NCBI GenBank assembly: GCA_023055355.1
Contig: JALJCS010000004.1
Coordinates: 29,850,744 to 29,914,743, forward strand
Direction: 5' to 3'
Source: Agelaius tricolor
Taxonomy: Eukaryota > Chordata > Aves > Passeriformes > Icteridae
DNA: 64,000 bases
This document shows positions 37,769 to 48,290 of this stretch, piece after piece. Numbering within the stretch: the stretch's first letter is position 1; each line of letters opens with the position of its first letter. The position numbers and the translations under genes are program-made. The notes under the pieces are model-generated. The model was not told the DNA's origin and searched no databases. It saw only the letters and a program-made list of their open reading frames with translations.

Positions 37769-40198
37769 CAAAACTTGCTCTGCATTTTTTCTCTATTCTC
37801 ATTTTTTAAAGTATTGTCATATATTAATTGAATTGCAAGGCTCTAGAATTCTTGTAAAGAATAATTTACATATAAAATATGGTAATATAGTTTAGTCTCA
37901 CAGATAAGTAAAGAAAGGATTGCTTTCACCTCTTTTTCTTCTCTGAAGTCTTGCTTGTGGGAATTTAAAATCCGCTGATGCAGTGTCAATAGAAATTAGA
38001 AATATCTAATAAAATGGTCTTTGTGAGTACAGACCAGCTGCTGGAGCTCTGTAATATAATCAGAATCAGCAAGGATGTGGAATAAAGCAGCTGTGCCTTT
38101 CAGTTGTTTTAGTCAGCTATTGCTGTTAACATCTATAACAGAGGAAACAAGCACAGGCACTATTTGAATTTTTGCAACACAACTATTTGCTTGATTTTCT
38201 CTTCCCTTTCTCTGAAACTGCTCCATGTGTCTCCTGGAAAGATGGGGGCAGGGCATGTTCTCTGTTTTTGCTTCTATTCTACACTTATCTTTCCTGATAC
38301 ACAGAAATGGAAGATACAATAATCCTTTTCTTCCTTATAGTAAGGGAAAACAGGCTGATTTGTAATATTCAATCAGTCTGTGTGCATTTCTACATTGCAC
38401 AAGGAGCTGTTTAGGATCCCAGAAGGCACAGTTCCATCTAAAAGTTGAAATGAGTTGCCAGAAAAAGGAAGAATATTGTGATGTTTTTAACCTAAAAATC
38501 TAATACAAAGCTAAAGAACTAGAAACAAATATTCTGTAAACAATAACAGGAAATTTGTACTTGAGAAAAAAATCTGAAGGGCCTCTTTATAAGGGCACTA
38601 ATCATTCCTAGTGATAAAAAGAGCCATCTGAGAACAAGCACTGAAAAGGCTGTCCATGCAATGATTCTGAATGCTAATGAGCATCACTTTACATAGAGGA
38701 CAGTGCTGAACTTCAGAAATGAAGCAAATTATTCCTCTCCATTGCTACTGACAAATATTTCAGCCATAAGACCTGATTAAGTACTAATTGCTGCCTGGCA
38801 GTGAATGCTTTCTATGGCATCTTGAAATGAAAATGAGGATGTGTAACCAACCAAGAAATTCACTAGCTTGGCAATGACCTGTTTAGAGAATCTGATGGAC
38901 ATTTAGTGATACATTCAACTGTTTTCATCCTGCAGTATTTTTTTTTATTCTTGTCATCTTAAAGAAAACATTCTGTAACAGAAAACCCATTCTCTGTTTG
39001 CTTAGAATTTTCCTCGAGTAAATGACTTTTTAATTTAGCTTATTATTTTATTGCATATTTTGACATATGTAGCATGATAAGAGTCAATATGGCTTGAATA
39101 AAAAATTCTAATAAAGTACTTTTTGAAGAAGAACTTACTAAAAATGCCATCAGACAAGTGGACCCAAATAACATTTAATCTCAAAATATGAGACCTTTAA
39201 TGAGTAGGTTAAATTACCTACTGTAGATAATTCATCTGAGAACTGTAGTTCAGTTTTTTGTTCATAAATCATTCATGAATCCACCCCAATTATATATACA
39301 TAAGTTGGGTAAGATTCATGAGTGATTATAAACCATCCATGGGCATATCCCAAACAGATTAAGCAAATTTTGGCTGTGAGTCATTCGTATAATGGTGCCT
39401 GCACCTGTTCCAGGCATTTCAGTTGGTTACATGGAACATGGGGCTATTGTTTCTGCTTTCCCACAAGAGGACAAGAAACCAATGCAAGCCAATAAAAGAA
39501 CAGAGAGAACAGCAAATATTTTTGCTCATTGCAAAAGCATCTGCTTCCACCCACCCACTTTAATGTAAGAAACTGTAGTTTTTTGAACATTTCAGTGTGC
39601 ATTCCTAAAATTAACAAAAAAAAATACCTTTATCTAAACATTGAGAAGAATGAGAATTCTTATGTAGAGAGTTATAAAAATCTGAACCTTTCTACAACAA
39701 AAATAGATGTATCAACTGTCCAAACCAATAAATTGCTGTGCAGTTAATTTTAATTATTTGCTTTTCAACCTTCATAACAGCTCCAAATTTCTCTGCCTGG
39801 TCATCCCTTTCCTTATAGCTGTGAAGGAAAATATTTCATGACACTCTGTTATGTATCGTTTCATTGAAATTCTGTCTTTCAGCCTTGGGGGAAAAAATAC
39901 ATAGCAAAATGCACATGGCTAAAGCAGATACATCTTTTTAAAATTTCTAACAGGCATGTATAGACAAGTGCTTTTCTTACTTCTCTAAAGTATATTCTTC
40001 TTTGGATCCTGAATTTTTAATGTAAATCTGTTTCAGTTTGTAATTTCTATTTTAAGTGCTTCTGAAGCTAAAATGCCTTCCCAGGAAAGACCCATGTATG
40101 TTGAACTGGTGTGACAATATTTCTGCCCAACCGTAACGCAAACAATTTCCTAACAAAAATTTAGACCTCCATTGAAAAGCAAATGAATTCTCTTTCCT

Positions 40199-40243
40199 AG
40201 AAACAAACAAACAAACAAAAACCAAAACAAACAAAAAAACAAA
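40199..40243. repeat. (CAAA)n low-complexity tract
   Basis: Repeats of aaac and aaaac on the plus strand, followed by aaaccttac. Length about 45 bases. Confidence 0.9.
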
Positions 40244-42140
40244 CCTTACAGATTTGTCAAAGTTACTCTGAAAAGATTTTAAAAAAAGAAAATTTGAACA
40301 TTTCCATTTTTCAGGGAACCCTGACTATTAGTTTCACATCTAGTGCTGACATTGCAGTTGGTCACTTTTATCTAAAATAAACTAGAGAGAATATACAGAG
40401 AAATTACATTGGTTTTAAAACAGCTGCAGATGACCTGGGCACAAAGATTTTTCACAGATTACTATCATAACTGTAATTATTCAAACTCATATAGTTTCAC
40501 TGATATGTAACAATGGAGATAAATGTGTCTGAAACTAAATGGGCAGCCCCATACTGTTGTAAAATCTTTGAATGTTTTCCAGCCTTGACCAGACATGATT
40601 GTTCCTGGCTTGATCTGTGGTGGGCTCTTGTCTGACCCACAGAGGGAGACTGGAGGAAGTACATTCCAAAGCTCCTCCAGTTCCATGATGTTGATCACAG
40701 TGTGCTATTACTACTCTCCAGGAGTTAGTAACCATGCTTTCAGCTGAGAGACAATAAGTCATTGTGGAAGTACATTTCACTGCAAAGTAAAACGGACCCA
40801 TGTAAAGTGTAGCTGAGTGCAGTTTAAGCAAACCTGTTTCACTTTGCTCTAAAATGGACTTAGAAATGCTCATGTCATCAGATATCAGTCCCCATAGTTG
40901 AGGCTCCAACAGTTTCAATCAACTGAAGGATATTAATGACTAGCCATAGGGTAATGACATCTTAAATTGCTACATCTATTTCAACAATTATTGTATGATT
41001 GTGCCCTAAGGTTCTCAGTTTCAAAAGAACAGATTATGAGAAATTAAGAGTACTAGTTGATGAAGACAGCTGCACTGACAAAAGTATTAAAAAAATCTAA
41101 AATTTATACTCCAGACAAGGGGAAAAACTTCTGTGGAGGGTTTTCAAACCTAATTAGCTAAATAATAACTTCAAAAAGGATATTAAATGCAAGTAGAATT
41201 ACCATAAAAGTTGACATTGCTGGACAAAGAAACACATTTTAGTCATTAGAAAGAACTGAGAATAGCTGAAAGTCAGGTTGTCCAAAAAGGAAAACAGAGT
41301 CCAGCAAGGAAATTATAACAGAAATAATTGTTTGGAGAGGGGAGGGGAGGAGAAAAGATGGGAGGGGAGGGGAATCCTACATTCTGTGTATGTTCAATCA
41401 ACATGAAATTTAAGCTGTGGCAGAACACTTGCTAATTTTGTTCTTGACTGGAAGTACTTTTGCACTTAATGTTGCTGACCAGTTCTAGAAGATTAATTAA
41501 TTTGTAAATGTTACTATCACTTTTCAAGTCTACTAAGGAAATGAAAAAAAACAGATTGTTTTTTCTGAGTCAGATCTAAATATTAATGCATATTTGTAAC
41601 TTTGATATCAGGAATCTAAAGCAGATGGAAACAGCTGGAACAAGTTCATATCCCTTATCTGTGGGTATTTGTACTTCAAATGTGACAAGAGCAAAATGCT
41701 TTCTCATTTGAATATTATTCAGTAGAAAGTATGACATGAGCCCATGTACCTCAGTCTGTTTTTAAAAGCCTTTATCACCTCTGAAATTTTTTTTCAGAAA
41801 CATGAGGGATGAATTGTCCTGAAAATTATATTATGCTGCAGGCATAAGATGTTTCCACCATATCAGTGATTGAAATGTGTGTCTGATTTGTGTACATTGC
41901 AGGTCTGACTGTCCAATAAGTACATTTTAATATGAGTAAATTTATCTTCATGCAAACAGATTCTGTACTTGCTTCCCTAAAAAGTGTATGTTTGCACTCT
42001 TGGAGATGATACACTAATTTTACACAATAAAATATTATCATAGGTCTCTCAAGCATAGGTAATGCCCTTTAATTTCAGAAATTGGGCTAATATTGAGAAT
42101 AAAGTACTAATCAATATCAGTGTCCTCTGTTGCATTTTTC

Positions 42141-42193
42141 ATTTTAGTGGAATACCTGTTGCATTTTTAATGCAACAGGTATTCCACTAAAAT
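42141..42193. other. Perfect 25-bp inverted repeat, 3-base loop
   Basis: The arm at 42141-42165 (attttagtggaatacctg...) is the exact reverse complement of 42169-42193 (...ggtattccactaaaat), separated by ttt at 42166-42168. Pairing stops at both outer ends (C opposite C). The word ctgttgcattttt occurs at 42127-42139 just outside and again at 42156-42168 at the arm/loop edge. A templated fold-back copy made during replication would explain both. It is too short, and its loop too small, for an ordinary microRNA precursor. Confidence 0.95.
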
Positions 42194-42327
42194 CTAGCTG
42201 TCCCCCCAAGAAAAAGAGTTTCACATGATGCCAAAAACCACTATAAGTCTTCCATGGCAGCACATATAGGAAGAACTTGCTGAAAATAGGAAACAGGTAA
42301 CAACAGTTACAAAACACCCTTCTAAAC

Positions 42328-42415
42328 ATTAAAAAAACCCGAACAAACAAATGAAAAAAAACCACAAGCAAAAAACAAAAACAAAACACAAGCAAATAAT
42401 CAAACAAAAAACAGA
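42328..42415. repeat. A/C-rich low-complexity tract
   Basis: Plus strand is almost all A and C (aacaaac, aaaaaccac, aaacaaaaac). On the minus strand it yields a phenylalanine/leucine/valine-rich stretch in a 142-codon open frame (42144-42572) that should not be taken for a membrane protein. Confidence 0.85.
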
Positions 42416-44680
42416 GGAAGGAAAAATAGGATGAGTCGAAATCAGCGAGAAACAAAAAATCTCTTTCTGTCCTTTTCATTTTTGTGCAATCATTAACTGC
42501 ATAATGAATCTTAGGTGGGACCATATTTGTAACCAGATTTTTTATCAGAATGGAGATTGAGCTGTGGCACAAGGTTGTGATTTCTAGAGACCGGTTGCTT
42601 AATTTCTGATTCAGGTCATATAAATGGAGATAAGTTTGTTGACCTCCATACTAATGGCTGCTTGTGCATGTCAGGAAACCCATCTAGCTGATAGAAATTA
42701 CAGTCACCAGCCAAGGGAAAATTAGCAACTATATAGGCCAGATCTGAATGACATGTGAAAGAAGAGATGAAAACTTGATCATTATCCACTCACATTATAG
42801 CAAAATAACATGAATGTCCCGTTCTATGATGTTTAAATGAAGAGCTATTTATAAAGAAATTGCATAGGAATCTTGTAAGTAGGGAAGAATTCCTAATATT
42901 TCAGGGTAAAGTTACATAAAACTTAAGTTTTATTGGAGGTATGTTCATGTTCTGCCAGCAACCTTTCAGCACAGTGTTGGCAAATCTACCATCTATAAGA
43001 AAATGTTAGCATAATACTACACCTGCCATGGTATTTATAATAGTTGATCCTTTCATCTGCATTAGGTTATTCAGACATTTCAGAACAATGCTAGAAGTGC
43101 ATGTATAGGTCTATAACAGGCCAGGCCACCTGGTAACACCTGTAACACCAGGGCCTACAACACAAATAAATGCTTAAACATAGCTACATATCTCTTAATA
43201 ATGATTCCAAAGTGGTTTAATACTATTCTAGAAGTTAAAATAACTAGCTGTGTTATGCAATCTGTAATTGAAACACTTCCATAGAAATGAAGATTGCAAT
43301 AGTCTGTAGAGTAATTATTAAAATATTTGTGACTAATGGACTAAATTAATTTTGTGAGATCTTTTATTTTTATAAGCATTTTGATAGATGTTTGATATTC
43401 ACAAAGATATTTTTGAATCCAGCATAAATCTTCTCTATAAAGATAACTTCATTACTACCACTGTTGGACTATGTTTTGGTCTGAAAATTCATATTAGATA
43501 TCTTACAGCTGCAGCAAATGACAGCCCTTTAACTAGAACACGGCATGAGATTGTTCTAAGCACACTGAAAACTACAGACTCAACATAAAAAAATTATGAA
43601 CATACAGGCAGCAGTTGAGAAGCTGACAAATTACAGGCAATGCCATGAAGGACAGGAAGATCTCCCATGAAAACAGAAAGTTAATGTGCCAGACTCCAGA
43701 GGAATCTGGAGGGGAGCACTAGGGACTTCCTAATGGATTGTCTTGAAACACCAAAAATACCAGTCTTACTATGTCAGTAATAACATATAAAACTAAGAAT
43801 GCCTGGTAATTGTGTCAGAAATACCAAGTTTGGACAAAGATATAGCTGAACTATGACCCTTAAGAATAATTTGGGATTGTTTTCTAAAAAGGAAACCAGC
43901 ATGGGAAAGGAAGGTACAAGGGAGATGCAAGAAGGCCAGAAAAAAAGGCAGAATAAGGTGTGCAAATCAGGAGTGCAGTCTGAGTTTACCTATCAGAAAG
44001 CCCTGAGTTTGGTCACTGCAGCTGGACAAAGACATTAAACCAAATACACTTCTCTGACTATACCCTGAGAACCAATCCATTTCCGTGTTCAGCACAACAA
44101 GAATAGCAGTGGTTAGGGTGATTTTCCTGGCCAGCAGGGAACACCCAAAAAGCAGACCAAGCATCTGATCATGCCATGTTAAGGTCCATTACAGCTCTCA
44201 TGGAACAAGAAGTTCTCCTCCATACATAACAATTATTTCCTAGTTGCTATTTAAAAGACTTCAGTTCTCTGACAGGAAAGCCCAAGAAATTATATCAGAG
44301 GAAGTTATTCAAGCATATATCATGTTGAAAAAATGGTAAAAGACCAAAGCTAGACATTCAAGAAATTAGTCTAAATAATATTGCTATTTCAACACCTCCT
44401 AAAACAAAACAGGTTGTCTCAGTAAACCATGTTATTCTACACTGGACTAATTTTGGGAGCAGCATTATTATTATAAGCACTACTGAACTCTAGCTCACTA
44501 GCATTAGTGTATGATTCAGGACTAGCAGAAGAGTCTATCCAGTTGCATGAAGATTTGAACCAGGACCCAATGCAGCAGAGCTTTGCTCCAGATTTATATG
44601 GCTCTAAAATGAAGACTGTCTAAAACATAGTGGACAAATTTTATTAGTATAATCTTTCACCTCTCTATTTTGGTGTTTAG

Positions 44681-44964
44681 AAAGTAAAAGCAATGCAAAA
44701 CACAAACTTTATATGCTGCTTCGGAATTTTGTTCATACCGGAAAATGATAAAGCTAATGTTCCTCCCAATAAAGAGGCAACTGTATTCTTTCCAATTGTC
44801 AGCATACCTAAGGGAGAGCCAATATCCACCCCAGTTACAGAAGAAGCTCTTTTGAAGCACTATTCCATGCTGATTGCAAAGTATTTGTCTCTGTTAAAAA
44901 AAAAAGGAGATATGGAACTCCAGTTGACAATACCAGGTAGCTCATTGGGGAAGTGGAAAGAATG
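44681..44964 (+). other. Possible exon, unproved
   Basis: A 284-base segment open in one frame is preceded by a plausible acceptor (ctctctattttggtgtttag, ending 44680) and followed by a strong donor (aatg/gtaagt at 44965). The in-frame stop upstream is the acceptor TAG itself and the downstream stop lies inside the donor. The encoded peptide contains PVTEEALLKHYSMLIAKYLS and matches no family that I know. Its ends do not join in frame to the next donor-bounded open stretch (48699-48813). Chance is a serious alternative, because open stretches of 90 codons are frequent in this window. Confidence 0.2.
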
Positions 44965-45736
44965 GTAAGTAATATAGATTGGCAGTGAAAATTCAATGCT
45001 GTTTAGAAGTGAGACAAAGCAATGAGCTCTTAGGAAAGAAAGTGACCAGTATTTCAAGTGTGCATTCAAACAAACTGAGGGAGGTTCCCATTTTATAGCA
45101 CCCCACCTCTCTTTTCCTCTCAAAGACTTCAGAGGGTTTGGGTTCCACACAAACACCACCCTTCTCTTGGAAAGTTGAAGACAATATTATCAAAGCATGG
45201 GCTATATCTAACCTTTACGTATCTCTACACAGATCTCAAGGCAATGAGCTGTAGGAACAATAACAACAACAAAGAGTGGCTATATTTATGACTCCAGAGG
45301 AAAAAAATGTACTAGATTGAAAGAAGGATTGCCATGAATGGGCTTTCTGTGCTTGGTAAAATGCATAAGAAATCAGAAAAAAAAGATGTAAGAAACAAAG
45401 CCCTACCAGCTGTCGAGAAAGATGATGAACTTCAGTAACAAAAGAAAAACTAAGGAGAATGGGGACTGTACTAAATAAAGGAAGATGCAGAGAAGGCAGA
45501 GTTACTGAACACCTTCTTTGCATTGATCATCACTGACAAGACAAGCCCTCAGGAATTCACAGGGAGACTAGGAAGAAGAAAAGGAGGAAGACTTTCCCTT
45601 GGGCAAGGAGGACTGGATTGGAGTCAGGCAAACCAGGCATCCACAAGTCCGTGGACCCTGCTGATGGACACCAAAGCTGGGCTGCTCATGGTCATCTTTG
45701 AAAGATCCTGGTGATCAGAAGAGGTGACTGAGGACT

Positions 45737-45742
45737 GCAGGA
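45737..45742. repeat. Target-site duplication, left copy (gcagga)
   Basis: gcagga adjoins the LTR start TGTAGC at 45743 and is identical to 46032-46037. Removing the LTR and one copy restores a continuous CR1 order (…gaggactgcagga then aatcaaatgtcacc). Confidence 0.93.
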
Positions 45743-46031
45743 TGTAGCAGCATGCGGCTACAGTGATGATCGTGTCCAGGGAGGCCACAATGTGGCATGA
45801 AAAACAGACGAGACAAGTCTCTTCCTTGTTTAGCACAAGAGTCCATTTTATTCTCCACGCCCTCTCCCCATGCTGGGAGGAGGAGGAGGCGGAGGCCAGG
45901 AGCCCAAGCAAAGCCCAGAGAGCCAGGGAGTAGAGAGAGGGCAGACCCAGGGCTGTGGGGTTTTACCAGGTGTCCCATGGGAGGAGTCTTAAGATCAAAT
46001 TACAGCCTCCTCAGAACAACAAGGCTCCACA
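45743..46031 (-). mobile_element. Solo LTR, family D, 289 bp, nested in CR1
   Basis: A short endogenous-retrovirus LTR in minus orientation, with TG at 45743-45744 and CA at 46030-46031 and an exact 6-bp duplication gcagga on both sides. On the minus strand it carries an AATAAA polyadenylation signal (plus-strand tttatt at 45847-45852), followed on that strand by ggactcttgtgctaaacaag and gagacttgtctcgtctg, a plausible R/U5. A 6-bp duplication and a length near 300 bp suit the ERVK or alpharetroviral kinds of bird element; exact family unknown. The 201-codon plus-strand frame starting at 45797 runs from the LTR into the CR1 and is an artefact of the insertion. Because the LTR interrupts the CR1, it is younger. 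Confidence 0.92.
45847..45852 (-). terminator. Polyadenylation signal AATAAA in nested LTR
   Basis: Minus-strand AATAAA in the context gagaataaaatgg, about 190 bases into the 289-bp LTR on that strand. This position, before the R/U5 part, is normal for a retroviral LTR and supports the minus orientation. Confidence 0.7.
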
Positions 46032-46037
46032 GCAGGA
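46032..46037. repeat. Target-site duplication, right copy (gcagga)
   Basis: Exact match to 45737-45742, directly after the LTR's terminal CA. Confidence 0.93.
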
Positions 46038-47395
46038 AATCAAATGTCACCTCAGCCATCCAAAAGAGCGAAAAGGAGAACACAGTGAACTATTGCCCGG
46101 TCAGCCTCACCTCAATCCCTGGAAATTTAACAGAACACTTCATTCTGCAGGCCATCTATCTACACAAAAGACAGGTGATGAGAAGAAGTCAACATGGACT
46201 CACTAAACTGAAAACATGCTTGTCCAACCTGATTGCATTTCATAATGAGACTTCTACATGGATGGATAAGGGGAAAGAAGTGGGTACTGTCTGCCTTGAC
46301 TTCAGCAAGGCTTTTCATACTGTCTCTCACTACTTCCACACAGAAAAACTCAGGAAATGCAAACAGGGTAGGTGTATTTTGAATGGTTTGAGAGCTGGCT
46401 GAATAGTAGATAACAAAGAGTCATAGTCAGTGGCAGACAGTCTAGCTGGAGACCTGTCTATAGTAATGCCCCTGAAGATTCAATAAGGAGTGCAGTATTG
46501 ATTAGCACAATGATCAATGACTTGGATGAAGGGACAGATGCCTCACCAGGAAGTTCACTGGCAACACAAAGCTGGGAGGAGTGGTCAGAATCCTAGACGG
46601 CTGTGCTGCCATCTAGAAGGCAAGCTGGAGAGATGGAAAGAGAGGAACCATCTGAATTTCAAGTGCCAAGTCTGGAAAAATGGGAGGAATAACCCCAGGT
46701 GCTAGAACAGGCTGGGTCTGACCTCCTGAGAAACAGCTCCGTGGAGACTGATCTGGGAGTCTTGGTGGACAACAAGCTCTCCATGAGCCAGCAGACTGTC
46801 CTTGTTGCCAAGGAGGCCAATGGCATTCTGGGGGACATTAGGAAGAGCATTGGCAGCAGTTTGACAGACACTACCCTGTCCCACTACTCAAATCTGATAA
46901 GGCCACATCTGGAGTGCTGTGCCCAGTTCTGGGCTTCTCAGTGTAAGAGAGACATGAAGCTCCTGGTGTGGGTCCAGTGGAGAGTGACAAAGGTGATTAG
47001 GGAACTGAAGAATCTCTCTTATGAGGAAAGGTTGAGAGATTTGGGCCTGTTCAGCATTGAGAAGAGAAAACTGAGAGGATGTCATCAGTGTCAGGGAGTA
47101 TCTGAAATGAGGGTGTCAAGAGAATGGAGCCAGGCTCTGCTCAGTGGAACCAGCAATAGGATAAGAAGCAACAGGAATTCCACCTGAACATGAGGAAGAG
47201 CTTTTTGACTTTGCAGGTGACTGAGTACTTGAACAGATTGGTCCAAGAGGTTATGGAGTCTTCCTCACTGTGGATATTCCAGAATTGTCTGGACATAATC
47301 TTGTGCCATGTGCTCTGGGATAACCCTGTCTGGGCAAGGTTGGAACAGATGGTTCCTGTGGTCCCTTCCATCCTCTGATTCCAGGATTTTATGAA

Positions 47396-48290
47396 AGAGA
47401 TACAATGTGAAGCAGGAAGGAGACAGAAGTCTTAAATTAAAAGGGAAGATTTACTTTATAACAAGAAAGACATCAAACTGGAAGAACCAATATCCATACT
47501 GAATGATTTAGTGCCACAAGTGTCATTACCCACTGCAACGGGGCGTGATGCTCATTATAAATTCTTGTCTGGTCATCACTTGACCACGTGTCAGGGAACC
47601 CTTATGTTTACGGATATTAGTCTTAATTCCAGAAACCAGCCAGCTAGATTCAAAAGCTTTTGGTTAACATGCTATGAAGTCCTTACACTACACTGCTACA
47701 AAAGGTGTTGGCTAACAAGTCCTTAATCTTGTATAGCACACTTAGTAAGTTCTCTACTCCCACAGCAAACTTCTCAAAGGTGCAGGCTCATAAGCCACAA
47801 ATATCTTTATAAGTTCCCCCCCTCCCAAAACAGGCTTCAAAACATCATCTAAGGTAGAATAGGATAGCTGTGCTTTGACCAGGCAAAGCAAGGTAAGAAA
47901 ACAAAGATTATCACCAGTCCTTAGATCTCATACTGGTACTGCTGCATGGATGGTCCAGAGCTGGTGTTGCACAACAAAGAAAGCAAAAGAGAAGAGAGTG
48001 AGGGGGCCCAATCTTTATCCCTTTATACTTAACCTAGTGCATGCCTCTTACATAAACTAGACTTTTTGTGCTCTTTTGTTTCCATGTGCATAGCCAGCCC
48101 TTCTCCAGGAGGTGAGCTGGAAGGTGAGAGTGACTGAGCACAAGTCTCAAGGCAGAGAAGGAAGTTGGTTCAAAACACTAAGCCACATATGCAGGACCCT
48201 CCCTTCTGATCACATCTTTCCTGTCCCAACAGCTTGAGACAAAACATGCTTAGACCTAGTCCTCTACAGCTGCCAAAGGCACAAGAGCTG
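47396..48290 (-). mobile_element. Possible decayed LTR
   Basis: The segment has the style of an inverted avian LTR. On the minus strand, gtataaagggataaagattg (plus 48019-48038) is a TATA-like box followed by a pyrimidine-rich 'ccccctcactctcttctctt', and a second 'gttataaagtaaatc' lies nearer to 47455. I cannot match it to a family, and no terminal TG/CA pair or duplication is evident. It could equally be unique sequence. Confidence 0.3.

Larger units (their letters stand above)
36145..42140. other. Unique non-coding sequence, 6 kb
   Basis: No gene or transposon recognised. It includes two A/C-rich tracts (listed separately), a purine-rich patch of GGGGA units at 41336-41371, an octamer ATGCAAAT at 36952-36959 within a stretch of possible conservation (36880-37200), and a minus-strand open frame of 127 codons at 40535-40918 with no domain that I recognise. 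Confidence 0.5.
42194..45429. other. Unique non-coding sequence, 3.2 kb
   Basis: No definite gene or transposon. It contains an A/C-rich tract (42328-42415) and a possible but unproved exon at 44681-44964, listed separately. Confidence 0.5.
45430..47395 (+). mobile_element. CR1 LINE, long copy, interrupted by a solo LTR
   Basis: Plus-strand CR1 running from the region before RT to the 3' end. 45480-45535 reads as the LLNTFFALI block upstream of RT (family form 'LLNAFFASVF'). Downstream come YCPVSLTSIPGNLTEHFI (46090-46143), SQHGLTKLKTCLSNLIAF, and motif A VCLDFSKAFHTVSH (46291-46330, catalytic aspartate kept). At the catalytic FADD position the sequence gives FTGN in KFTGNTKLGG (about 46550-46580), so both key aspartates are lost. 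The C-terminal part is the best preserved: 46699-47187 is open for 162 codons with VETDLGVLVDNKLSMSQQ, LIRPHLECCAQFWA and LSYEERLRDLGLFSIEKRK. The tail is tggtcccttccatcctctga at 47358. The copy is split by an LTR at 45743-46031. It is the longest RT remnant in the window, but not functional. Confidence 0.94.

Noticed and set aside
40535..40918. 127-codon minus-strand open frame
   Set aside because: No recognised domain, no splice or promoter context; its length is within what chance gives in 64 kb.
42144..42572. 142-codon minus-strand frame that looks like a membrane protein
   Set aside because: The hydrophobic FCFCFLLVVFF-type stretch comes from an A/C-rich low-complexity tract, and one end is the hairpin.
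45797..46402. 201-codon plus-strand open frame
   Set aside because: It begins in the nested LTR (antisense to it) and runs into CR1 reverse transcriptase. The first half is LTR sequence translated by chance; no single protein existed.
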